Assembly (NCBI GenBank): GCA_023150915.1
Contig: JAKLKA010000065.1
Location: forward strand, 1-37,365
DNA length: 37,365 nucleotides
Source: Polyangiaceae bacterium
Lineage (GTDB): Bacteria > Myxococcota_A > Polyangia > Polyangiales > Polyangiaceae
Reading direction: 5' to 3'
Below the pieces are notes generated by a model. It did not search any database. It was given only the letters and a program-made list of their open reading frames with translations, and was not told the origin of the DNA. Position 1 is the stretch's first letter. Each line of letters begins with the position of its first letter. The translations under genes and the position numbers were made by a program. Positions 17,700 to 24,409 of the stretch are shown in pieces.

Positions 17700-17820
17700 G
17701 CCGCACGCGGCGTCTCGCCGTCAGCGGGGATCAGGTTCGGGCCGGGAGCCGGCGCCGGGCTTCGCGGTGGTTCGCCTCCGGGGCAGCAGGCTGCTGCCGG
17801 GACGCTCCCCCGCAAGGAGC
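17700..17820 (-). promoter_or_regulatory. Structured leader candidate upstream of the pyrophosphatase homologue
   Basis: The 198-bp gap before this gene is rich in pairing sequence. There is a hairpin with arms GGCAGCA/TGCTGCC (17782-17798) and one with GCTCC/GGAGC (17804-17820). Read leftward, the strand contains GGGGGAGC and then GAACCTGATC (17729-17738), which resemble two conserved pieces of the TPP riboswitch in the right order. The essential CTGAGA element is not visible, so I do not call a riboswitch. Confidence 0.25.
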
Positions 17821-17881
17821 GACTGCTTGGCAGGGTCTAGCACGGGGCCTGGAGGGGGATCAACCCGGCCCGGAAATGCCG

Positions 17882-18499
17882 CTAACCGCCGCTGCCGCTG
17901 CCCTGAACGACCATCAAGTGATACTTGCCGAACTCGCTCTGGCCGAGGGTGAACAGCACCTCGATCAGCATCCGGTAGGGGGTGGTCCGGTCGGCCACGA
18001 TGATCGCCTCGGACGAGGCCGGATCCAGGCCCTTGGCCTGACGGATCTGCTTGTCGGTGCGGCGGGCGCTCTTCAGCGCTTCGCCCAGCGGCACGATGTA
18101 CATGTCGTTCGGGCCGCTGCGCTTGTAGCGCGCGCCGACGCCGGTCTGCGCCATGCTCTCGCGGCTGGGCAGGGTGAGCACGCGGTTGTCGCCGACCAGG
18201 ATCTGCGTCTTCGACACGGTGACCACCACACCTTCTTCCGAGGGCTGGGTCTTCACCGACGAGACCGGCATGCGCAGGTCGTCGCTCTGGGGGATGCTGG
18301 CGCTCGATTCGCCCAGGTTCTTCAACAAGAACACCAGGATGATCGTCATGATGTCGAGCATCGCGGTGATGTTGAGGAAGTTCACCTCGGGCTCGGCGGC
18401 GTTGCGACGGACCGCCTTGCGAAGCTCTGCCTTGTACTTGACGACCGACGCCTTCGGCTTCGGAGGCACGGAGCGATACGGCTCTTTGGGCTGGCTCAT
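17882..18499 (-). CDS. ExbD/TolR-family proton-channel subunit (leftward module, second)
   Basis: A 205-residue inner-membrane protein with a short cytoplasmic N-terminus, one transmembrane helix (about residues 44-61, ITAMLDIMTIILVFLLK) and a periplasmic domain. Asp 49 in the helix is at the place of the essential proton-carrying Asp of TolR/ExbD. The periplasmic part (VVVTVSKTQILVGD, then EAIIVADRTTPYRMLIEVLFTLGQ) fits the family fold. The start ATG 18499 overlaps the stop of the preceding exbD by four bases (ATGA), so the two are probably translationally coupled. The protein ends in GSGSGG, an unusual flexible tail. With the exbB-like gene at 19075 it forms a three-subunit set of one ExbB and two ExbD proteins. 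Confidence 0.9.
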   Translation of the reverse strand: MSQPKEPYRSVPPKPKASVVKYKAELRKAVRRNAAEPEVNFLNITAMLDIMTIILVFLLKNLGESSASIPQSDDLRMPVSSVKTQPSEEGVVVTVSKTQILVGDNRVLTLPSRESMAQTGVGARYKRSGPNDMYIVPLGEALKSARRTDKQIRQAKGLDPASSEAIIVADRTTPYRMLIEVLFTLGQSEFGKYHLMVVQGSGSGG

Positions 18500-19059
18500 C
18501 GCGGCACCTTGAAGTTGGCGTCGGTGAACAGCGACTCGCCCTGCGGTGTGGTGCGCACGGCGTCGAGCACCTGCACGATGGTCTGGTACTCGGTGCCGGG
18601 GTTGGCGGTGATGAACACCTGAGTCTCGTCATCGAACTCGGGTGAGGCCTTCTTCAACCGGGCGGCGCAGGTGTTGAGCAGCTCGAAGTCGTACTGGTTG
18701 CCCTTCTTCGGAATCGTGATGCCCGGGCCCGCGCCTTCGCAACCGGGGGCGATGTTGCCGCCCGACGCCTTGAGCGAGAAGCCCTCGTTCACGATGAAGA
18801 TGGTCAGGTTCAGCGCCGTGCTCTCGACCGAGCTACGCACGCCACCCGACTGCGATGCGGGCGGCGTGGTGTCGATGGTCGCGGTGAACGTGACGGCGAT
18901 CGTCGCGAGCACGAAGATCAGCACGTTCATGATGATGTCGAGGAACGGCACGATGTTGAGCTCGCCACCCTCTTCGTCGGGCGACAGCTCTCGCGGCTGG
19001 CTCAGCCGGCGGATCCTGCCGCGCTGTGCGGCAGTGAGCGGTGCGCTCTGTCCTTCCAT
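18496..19059 (-). CDS. ExbD/TolR-family proton-channel subunit (leftward module, first)
   Basis: A 187-residue ExbD/TolR homologue. The N-terminus is polar (LSQPRELSPDEEGG), then the canonical helix ELNIVPFLDIIMNVLIFVLAT holds Asp 41, the expected proton-accepting residue. The periplasmic domain includes two cysteines (APGCEG, LNTC) that could form a disulfide, and VFITANPGTEYQTIVQVLDAV, typical of the family. It lies 15 bp after the exbB-like gene and overlaps the next exbD by four bases. The sequence differs strongly from its neighbour, so the pair may form a heterodimer in the channel. Confidence 0.9.
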   Translation of the reverse strand: MEGQSAPLTAAQRGRIRRLSQPRELSPDEEGGELNIVPFLDIIMNVLIFVLATIAVTFTATIDTTPPASQSGGVRSSVESTALNLTIFIVNEGFSLKASGGNIAPGCEGAGPGITIPKKGNQYDFELLNTCAARLKKASPEFDDETQVFITANPGTEYQTIVQVLDAVRTTPQGESLFTDANFKVPR

Positions 19060-19074
19060 TCGCGGGGCCTCGAC

Positions 19075-19749
19075 TCAGAATTGGCCGGGGCGCTGCTGAA
19101 TGGTCAGCAGGTTGAAGGTGCGCTCCATCGTCGCCTCGAGGTCGTGCTGAATCGCCTTCGCGCGGGTGTGCAAGATGATGTGCGTGATCATGCAGCACAC
19201 CGCGATGCCGAGGCCGAGCGCGGTGTTGTACATGGCTTCGGCGATGCCGTTCGACAGCATGCGCTGCTTGTCGGACTGCGACAGCCCCGGAGAAGCGATG
19301 GCGGCGAAGGTCGCGATCAGACCGCTCACCGTGCCCAAGAGTCCGATCAGCGTGGCGATGTTCGCCAGTGACCAGAGCGCGCCGATGCGCTTCTCGGCTT
19401 GCGGCTTCAGCTCCGAGAGCTTCTCGCTGAGCGCCGCGTCGATCTCGTCCGGGCTCTTGTTGGCTTGCGTCAGGCCCGACTTGACCAACTGCAAGATCGG
19501 GAAGTCGCTGGCCTCACACAGCTTGATGGCCCGGTCGATGTTCCCGGCCGTCACCAGCTTCTTCACCTGCGCGAAGAACTCTTTGGAGTTCACGCGATAG
19601 CGCGTCATTTGGAAGGCGAACCGCTCGACGACGATCGTGAGCACGATCGCCGACGTGATGAGGTTCAAGACCATGAAGGTCGGGTTGTGCTTGAAAGCCT
19701 CGACCAACTGGCTGGAGCCGCCTGACGCTGCAAGAACGAAGAGTTGCAT
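19075..19749 (-). CDS. ExbB/TolQ/MotA-family proton-channel subunit (leftward module)
   Basis: A 224-residue inner-membrane protein with three hydrophobic segments: about residues 24-46 (PTFMVLNLITSAIVLTIVVE), about 125-150 (LANIATLIGLLGTVSGLIATF) and about 172-192 (NTALGLGIAVCCMITHII). The LGTVSGLI and ALGLGIAV segments are the conserved channel-lining motifs of TolQ/ExbB. It would form the pentameric stator around ExbD/TolR helices and use proton flow to do work in the envelope. It is first in a module with two exbD-like genes. A promoter with TATAGT at 19808-19813 and an AAGAGG ribosome site lie upstream. No TolA, TolB, Pal or TonB gene is nearby, so the effector is unknown. Confidence 0.93.
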   Translation of the reverse strand: MQLFVLAASGGSSQLVEAFKHNPTFMVLNLITSAIVLTIVVERFAFQMTRYRVNSKEFFAQVKKLVTAGNIDRAIKLCEASDFPILQLVKSGLTQANKSPDEIDAALSEKLSELKPQAEKRIGALWSLANIATLIGLLGTVSGLIATFAAIASPGLSQSDKQRMLSNGIAEAMYNTALGLGIAVCCMITHIILHTRAKAIQHDLEATMERTFNLLTIQQRPGQF

Positions 19750-19807
19750 TCCTGACCTCTTGAATCGTCTTCACACGGACGCTCACCGCCCCGCTGAAGC
19801 GGAGGCG

Positions 19808-19837
19808 ACTATAGCCGCCGCGCAGAAGCGAGCGCAA
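19808..19837 (-). promoter_or_regulatory. Predicted sigma-70-type promoter of the leftward ExbB module
   Basis: Read leftward, TTGCGC (19832-19837) and TATAGT (19808-19813) are separated by 18 bases. The -10 matches the consensus in five of six positions; the -35 is weaker. It would give a leader of about 50 bases before ATG 19749. Confidence 0.5.
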
Positions 19838-20032
19838 GCACGCGGTCATTCGGGTTTTTCTTGGCGTTCCGCCGATTTTCGTCGCTGCGCGGCCCCGAGG
19901 GGCCCCGGCCGGGCCGGCCCGACCGGCCACTTCACGAAGCGCTTCCATGAGCCGGGAGCGACGCAGCGCGGTATCCGCGCAGCGTGCAACTTTCTACCGG
20001 TGCGCGAAACGTGCCAAACGACCCAAACTCTC

Positions 20033-20062
20033 TTGACTGTTTCGGGTCAGCTTCAGCAAGAT
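20033..20062 (+). promoter_or_regulatory. Possible promoter of the rightward ExbB module
   Basis: TTGACT (20033-20038), close to the -35 consensus, is followed 18 bases on by CAAGAT (20057-20062), a weak -10. The leader to ATG 20203 would be about 135 bases. The 453-bp gap 19750-20202 holds no supportable gene and serves both divergent modules. Confidence 0.35.
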
Positions 20063-20202
20063 GGCGTGGCCAAAATCGGGCTGGCGCGCGGAGGTTCCCC
20101 AAAGCCGTCGGTCCAGAGGCGTCCTGGCCCCGCTCCTAGCAAGGCGCGGGGTAGCAATCGACCAGCAAAATCCCGACAGTACAGGGGAAGGTAAAACCAG
20201 CA

Positions 20203-20862
20203 ATGTCGAAAATGTGGCACCACTACCAGGCCGGCGGATGGGCGATGTGGATCATCCTGTTCTGGCTGATCTGCAGCATCACCATCATCGCCGAGCGCGC
20301 CGTCTACCTGTACGGAGCCTCCATCAACAAGGAGGTGTTCCTCGCCACCATGCAGAAGTGCATCCTGGCAGGTGACGTCGCCAAAGCAGTGAAGATGGCG
20401 TCGGCGGCCAATGCCCCGCTCGCGCGCATCGTCCAGTCCGGTCTCGTGAAGGTGAACCGGCCCGACGAAGAAGTGCAGGCGGCCATGGACGAGGCAGCGC
20501 TGCGTGAGATGCCCCGCATCAACCGCCGCACCGGGTACCTGGCGCTGTTCGCCAACCTGGCGATGCTCTCGGGCCTGTTCGGCACCATCGTCGGCCTGAT
20601 CAAGGCATTCGGCGCCGTCGGTGGTGAGTCGGTCGATCCGAGCCAGAAGGCCCGCATCCTCGCAGAAGGTATCTCCGAGGCAATGAACTGCACGGCCTTC
20701 GGCCTGATCTCGGCCATCGTGGCGCTGATGGGCTTCGCCTTCTTGAACGGCAAGACCCAGGCGCTCGAAGACGACATCAACGAGGCCTCGGTCCAGGTGC
20801 TCAACCTGGTCGTGGCGAACCGCCAGAAGGTCAGCCTGCAAGGCCTGGAGCAGGCGGCCTGA
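20203..20862 (+). CDS. ExbB/TolQ/MotA-family proton-channel subunit (rightward module)
   Basis: A 219-residue membrane protein with three segments: about 12-36 (GWAMWIILFWLICSITIIAE), about 111-138 (LFANLAMLSGLFGTIVGLIK) and about 161-183 (NCTAFGLISAIVALMGFAF). The GLFGTIVGLI and TAFGLISAI segments correspond to the TolQ/ExbB channel helices. A ribosome site, AGGGGAAGG, lies about 10 bases before ATG 20203. It is only distantly similar to the leftward ExbB, so the two modules are not a recent duplication. It is followed by a terminator-like hairpin and then two exbD-like genes. Confidence 0.93.
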   Translation: MSKMWHHYQAGGWAMWIILFWLICSITIIAERAVYLYGASINKEVFLATMQKCILAGDVAKAVKMASAANAPLARIVQSGLVKVNRPDEEVQAAMDEAALREMPRINRRTGYLALFANLAMLSGLFGTIVGLIKAFGAVGGESVDPSQKARILAEGISEAMNCTAFGLISAIVALMGFAFLNGKTQALEDDINEASVQVLNLVVANRQKVSLQGLEQAA

Positions 20863-20876
20863 GCCGCGCGCGAATC

Positions 20877-20901
20877 GGGGGAAGGGCTCGGGCCTTCCCC
20901 C
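20877..20901 (+). terminator. Attenuator-like hairpin between exbB and exbD
   Basis: Nine-base perfect arms GGGGGAAGG (20877-20885) and CCTTCCCCC (20893-20901) with a seven-base loop lie 15 bp after the exbB-like stop. The following bases (TTCGTGCTCTCG) are only moderately T-rich. Partial termination here would make more ExbB than ExbD, which fits the excess of ExbB in known channels (five to two). That regulatory role is inference. Confidence 0.6.
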
Positions 20902-20941
20902 TTCGTGCTCTCGACTTCTTCCCACAGGACTAGGAGCGGAC

Positions 20942-21508
20942 ATGGCTGGTATCGATACCGGAGGCGGACACGGCAAAGGTCGCGCCACCAATCACGAGAT
21001 CCCTCTGATCCCGTTCATCGACTTCCTCCTCTGCCTCGTTGCGTTCTTGTTGGTGACCGCCGTCTGGTCGCAGATGGCGCGCATCAATGCCGACGCTCGA
21101 GTCCCCGGGCCGCCCAAGCCCGACGAGGAAGTGGAGAAGCAGCAGAAGGAAAAGCAGCTCCACGTCGAGATGCGCGGCGAGCGCAAGTTCCAGCTGGTCT
21201 GGAAAGAGGGCAGCACGGTCGTCAACACCATCGACGTCGAGCGCAAGCCGGTGAAGGTGGGCGAAGAGACGCGCTACCCCGACCTGGCCAAGAAGATCAG
21301 CGAAGAGTGGACTGCCAACGGCAGCCACCGCGCGGGCACGGACCAGAAGCTCGATCAGGCGGTGCTCCACACCGACAACTCGACGCAGTTCCACGACGTG
21401 ATCGCGGTGATCGACGCCATCTACACGCCTCAACGTGACTGGAACCCACCGGGCGGCGGCGCCCCCAAGAAGATCCCGTCCTTCAACGTCACCTTCGCGG
21501 TGAACTGA
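20942..21508 (+). CDS. ExbD/TolR-family proton-channel subunit (rightward module, first)
   Basis: A 188-residue protein beginning at ATG 20942 after an AGGAG site. The helix NHEIPLIPFIDFLLCLVAFLL holds Asp 27, the expected proton carrier. The peptide NHEIPLIPFIDFLLC is shared exactly with the next gene, so the two are paralogues within one operon. After the helix comes a charged stretch rich in Lys/Glu (PPKPDEEVEKQQKEKQ), likely a periplasmic linker, then an ExbD-like domain ending near HDVIAVIDAIYTP. The charged linker is longer than usual. Confidence 0.88.
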   Translation: MAGIDTGGGHGKGRATNHEIPLIPFIDFLLCLVAFLLVTAVWSQMARINADARVPGPPKPDEEVEKQQKEKQLHVEMRGERKFQLVWKEGSTVVNTIDVERKPVKVGEETRYPDLAKKISEEWTANGSHRAGTDQKLDQAVLHTDNSTQFHDVIAVIDAIYTPQRDWNPPGGGAPKKIPSFNVTFAVN

Positions 21509-21516
21509 GCACAGCG

Positions 21517-22104
21517 ATGTCGGAAAAAGCTCTCTCTCGCTTCGAGCAGCCGATCAGCGTCCCGGGGCGGCGCCTGTTGCACCACATTCCGCTGCATTTC
21601 GTGGTCAAGAAGGTGGTCGGCGGTGGGCACCGCGCGTCCAACCACGAGATCCCGCTGATCCCGTTCATCGACTTCCTCCTGTGCATCGTGCTCTTCCTCC
21701 TGGCCAGCTTCTCTGCCAGCGGTGAGCTGCCGATCGACAAGAACGTGCAGCTGCCCAAGGCCGAGAACGTCCTCGACATGACCGAGGCGCCGATGGTGGC
21801 CATCACCGGCACGCAGATCCTGGTCGACGGCGTGCCGGCCGGTAACACCCGAGCCATCGAGGAGGCGAACCGCCTGCAGCGCATCGACGAGCTGTTCAAC
21901 ATCCTGAAGAACAAGCGCGAGCTGTGGAAGCAGATCAACCCGGGCAAGGAATTCCCCGGGGTGGCCATCCTGCAGGTGGACAAGAAGGTGCCCGCGCTCG
22001 TGGTCAAGAGCGTGTTCCAGACCGCTGCGTTCGCCGGCTTCCCGAACATCAGCTTCATGGTGGGTCGCCTGGGTGGTCCGGGCGGCGAGGGCGGCGGGCA
22101 CTGA
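21517..22104 (+). CDS. ExbD/TolR-family proton-channel subunit (rightward module, second)
   Basis: A 195-residue paralogue of the preceding gene, 8 bp downstream. It has a longer basic cytoplasmic N-terminus (about 40 residues, including GRRLLHHIPLHFVVKKV), then the same helix start NHEIPLIPFIDFLLC with Asp 52. The periplasmic domain carries VAITGTQILVDGVPAG and VAILQVDKKVPALVVKSVFQTA, which fit the ExbD/TolR fold, and a Gly-rich end. One ExbB plus two different ExbD proteins is the composition of the AglRQS gliding/sporulation motor of Myxococcus xanthus. I use that as an analogy, not proof of function. The operon is closed by a strong hairpin at 22148. Confidence 0.88.
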   Translation: MSEKALSRFEQPISVPGRRLLHHIPLHFVVKKVVGGGHRASNHEIPLIPFIDFLLCIVLFLLASFSASGELPIDKNVQLPKAENVLDMTEAPMVAITGTQILVDGVPAGNTRAIEEANRLQRIDELFNILKNKRELWKQINPGKEFPGVAILQVDKKVPALVVKSVFQTAAFAGFPNISFMVGRLGGPGGEGGGH

Positions 22105-22147
22105 GCCGCCGCCGGGCCGTGAGCTCGATCGGTCCCGTACGTGAAAG

Positions 22148-22175
22148 GAGCGCCGAGGCCCTCGCCTCGGCGCTC
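22148..22175 (+). terminator. Intrinsic-type terminator after the rightward ExbB/ExbD module
   Basis: Eleven-base perfect arms GAGCGCCGAGG (22148-22158) and CCTCGGCGCTC (22165-22175) with a six-base loop are followed by GTTTCGTT. It lies only 10 bp before the ATG of the next gene, so that gene either depends on readthrough or uses the hairpin for regulation. Confidence 0.75.
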
Positions 22176-22185
22176 GTTTCGTTCC

Positions 22186-23328
22186 ATGGCTGGCAAGAAG
22201 CACGATCGTGATCATGTCCGTGGCCTGCCGTCTCTGACGGAGGCCCGGGCCGAGCGTCGCCGCGCGCTGGTGGGCGGCAAGGTCCGGCTGCGTTCGCTGC
22301 CGCCCCAGTTCTGGCTCTGGGCCGGCGCCGTGATCGCCGCCATCGTGGTCATCTTTTACAAGGTCGAGCAGGGCAAGGTCGAAGGCAAGAAGGGCGCGGT
22401 GATGGCCAAGCAGCGCGCCGTGGCGCAGTCGCTGGGCCCGAAGATCCTGCCGTTCCGCGACAAGGTCGAGGGCTGGGTCACCGAGCTGGGCAAGGCCTTT
22501 GCCGGCGAGTTCGTCGCCGAGTCGATCTCGCTCGGGGCGATCCGCAAGTCGCCGGGGGTGTATCTGCGGCTTCGCGCCGCCGACACGAAAGACGCCAGCA
22601 CCATCCGCAAGGCGTCGCTGCGCTCGTTGCACGACGGATTCACCTCGTGCTTCTTCGAGCGCCAGAACGTTCCCGACCCGACCAAGGGGGATGCCTGTCA
22701 GTCACCGGCCGACTGCAAGACGGGCCTCTTGTGCAACGAGTGGAACGTGTGTGCGCCGCCGCCCGAGCCGTACAACATGCGGCTGGCCTACCGCACGCTG
22801 CGCGTGCTCTCGACGTCGTGGACCGACGAGCTGCACGAGACCTCGAGCGAGCTCGCCATCTCGGCCTACGATCGCGACCTGGAGCGCGTCAGCAAGGAAG
22901 ACGTCCCGGTGGCCGTCGAGATCCTGACGCGCGCGCGCTTCTTCGTCGCCGTGATCGACGAAGATCCGGCCGAGGGCCTGCCCACGTCCGACGCGGGGGA
23001 GTCGGAAGCCGAGCGCGTGCAGCGCCTGCCGCACTTCGCGCGCGTGGGGATCTGGGAGCTTCAGAGCGGTCAGCTCTTGGCTCGGCTGCGCCGGCGCGTG
23101 GACGCCAAGTTCGTTCCGGTGGGCCAGGCCACGGTCACCCGCGAAGAGACGCTGTTCGCCCAGCAGCGCCAGGTCAACAGCTGCGACCTGGCCGAGGCGG
23201 TAAAGCGGGCGGTCACTCCCAAGAAGGCCGAACCGGATGCGGACGCCGGCCCGGGCGATGCGGCCGCGGACGCTGCGGCCGCCGACGCAGGCGCGCCGCC
23301 CGCGGCGACGGACGCGTCCGTCGACTGA
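22186..23328 (+). CDS. One-helix membrane protein with Cys motif, function unknown
   Basis: A 380-residue protein from ATG 22186. A GTG at 22141 is also in frame, but would place the strong terminator hairpin inside the coding region, so I prefer the later start. A basic cytoplasmic N-terminus of about 42 residues precedes one transmembrane helix (FWLWAGAVIAAIVVIFYKV, about 43-61). The rest would be periplasmic, including CQSPADCKTGLLCNEWNVC (about residues 172-190), a four-Cys motif that could form two disulfides. The end is an Asp/Ala/Pro-rich low-complexity tail (from about residue 347). I do not recognise a family. Placement right after the ExbB/ExbD/ExbD genes suggests a partner or effector of that motor, but the intervening terminator weakens the argument. 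Confidence 0.75.
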   Translation: MAGKKHDRDHVRGLPSLTEARAERRRALVGGKVRLRSLPPQFWLWAGAVIAAIVVIFYKVEQGKVEGKKGAVMAKQRAVAQSLGPKILPFRDKVEGWVTELGKAFAGEFVAESISLGAIRKSPGVYLRLRAADTKDASTIRKASLRSLHDGFTSCFFERQNVPDPTKGDACQSPADCKTGLLCNEWNVCAPPPEPYNMRLAYRTLRVLSTSWTDELHETSSELAISAYDRDLERVSKEDVPVAVEILTRARFFVAVIDEDPAEGLPTSDAGESEAERVQRLPHFARVGIWELQSGQLLARLRRRVDAKFVPVGQATVTREETLFAQQRQVNSCDLAEAVKRAVTPKKAEPDADAGPGDAAADAAAADAGAPPAATDASVD

Positions 23329-23375
23329 GTTCCTGTGCCGCCACGGATCGGGAGAGGCCGCCCCTCGAAGACGCG

Positions 23376-23392
23376 AGAGCTCAGCGAGCTCT
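23376..23392. terminator. Hairpin between convergent genes
   Basis: Arms AGAGCTC (23376-23382) and GAGCTCT (23386-23392) with loop AGC lie 48 bp after the stop of the membrane protein gene and before the convergent ABC gene. There is no T-run. It is a plausible bidirectional transcript end. Confidence 0.45.
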
Positions 23393-23407
23393 GACCGGGC
23401 GACCGTG

Positions 23408-23511
23408 GCCGGGCTGAAGGCGCGGCTCAGTCCGCGCGCCGGCCGGAATGGGGCGAACAGCCGGGCTGAAGGCGCGGCTGTGTCCGCGCGCCCGCGCTCC
23501 GGTTGGGGCGT
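23408..23511. repeat. Two tandem 52-bp palindromic units (REP-like)
   Basis: A unit beginning GCCGGGCTGAAGGCGCGGCT starts at 23408 and again at 23460, a period of 52 bp. The first 33 bases differ at only two positions between copies. Each unit contains the hairpin GCGCGG-(6 bases)-CCGCGC. Intergenic location between convergent genes, head-to-tail copies and internal dyad symmetry resemble REP/BIME-type elements. No further copy is visible in this window. Confidence 0.7.
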
Positions 23512-23536
23512 CGCGGCACTTCGCGGTCGAGCGGCG

Positions 23537-24376
23537 TCAGATGTCCCGGCCCAGATCGGGCTCGCCGCGACCGCGGCGCGAGGGCGGCGTCTGGCGCTCG
23601 TCGCTCTCTTCCCGGGCGATCTTCTCGATCTCGGCCTGCAGCGTGCGCTGCACGCGGGTCACGAGCAGGTTCACGTTGCGGTCGAGGGGGTCGCGCGGGC
23701 GGGGCAGATCCTGGTCCACGTCGACCTCGAGCTTCACGCACCCCGGCCGCGTCCCCATCACCACCACACGCGTGGCCAGGCGCACCGCTTCGCGGTTGTC
23801 GTGGGTCACGAACACCACGGTGGCCTTGGTGCGCTGCCAGACCCGCTCGATCTCCACCTGAAGCAGCTCGCGAGTCTGGGCGTCGAGCGCTGCGAAGGGC
23901 TCGTCCATCAACATGATCCGCGGCTCCATCACCAGCGCACGGGCGATGGCGGCTCGGGCCCGCATCCCGCCCGACAGCTCGTGCGGCTGCGCATGCTTGA
24001 ACTTGTAGAGGTGAACCACGCGCAGCGCCTCGTCGACGCGCTCGCCGCGCTCGGCCGGGCTGAGCTTTCGCTTCTGGAGCGGGAAGGCCACGTTTTCGCC
24101 GACACTGAGCCAGGGGAACAACGCGGGATCCTGGAACATGACCACGCGGTCGGGGCCCGGCCCATCGACGCGGTGGCCGTCGACCAGCACTTCGCCCTGG
24201 TCCGGAGTCTCGAAGCCGGCGACCAGGTTCAGCACCGTGGTCTTCCCGCAGCCCGAGGGCCCGAGCAGGCAGACGAACGCCCCGCTCGGGATCTCGAGGG
24301 TCACATTCGCGAGCGCGGTGTGTTTGCCGTCGCGCCCGGTGAAGGACTTCTCCACGTTCTTGAGCGCGATATCCAT
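23537..24376 (-). CDS. ABC transporter ATPase, nitrate/sulfonate/taurine (TauB/SsuB) type
   Basis: A 279-residue ATP-binding subunit of an importer. It shows Walker [11 protein letters not shown]-loop [14 protein letters not shown], signature LSGGM, Walker B IMLMDEPF and the switch His in VFVTHD. The [15 protein letters not shown] region and the post-switch VVVMGTRPG are typical of the TauB/SsuB/NrtD group, which powers uptake of nitrate, sulfonates or related organic anions. The C-terminus has an extra charged tail of about 25 residues. I place the start at ATG 24376, where similarity begins; an in-frame GTG at 24400 would add eight residues. No permease or binding protein is in the window, so the subunit is an orphan here. 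It follows the 5-oxoprolinase by 33 bp on the same strand and is probably co-transcribed. Confidence 0.9.
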   Translation of the reverse strand: MDIALKNVEKSFTGRDGKHTALANVTLEIPSGAFVCLLGPSGCGKTTVLNLVAGFETPDQGEVLVDGHRVDGPGPDRVVMFQDPALFPWLSVGENVAFPLQKRKLSPAERGERVDEALRVVHLYKFKHAQPHELSGGMRARAAIARALVMEPRIMLMDEPFAALDAQTRELLQVEIERVWQRTKATVVFVTHDNREAVRLATRVVVMGTRPGCVKLEVDVDQDLPRPRDPLDRNVNLLVTRVQRTLQAEIEKIAREESDERQTPPSRRGRGEPDLGRDI

Positions 24377-24409
24377 CCGCCGTGGCCCGCGTTCTACCAC
24401 GCCGCCGGC

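Noticed and set aside
17700-17820. TPP riboswitch
   Set aside because: Two conserved pieces are suggestive, but the CTGAGA core is missing and the downstream gene has no thiamine link; kept only as a structured-leader candidate.
18496-22104. Classical Tol-Pal or TonB-ExbB-ExbD locus
   Set aside because: No TolA, TolB, Pal, YbgF, TonB or outer-membrane receptor gene is in the window, and each set has two ExbD-like proteins.
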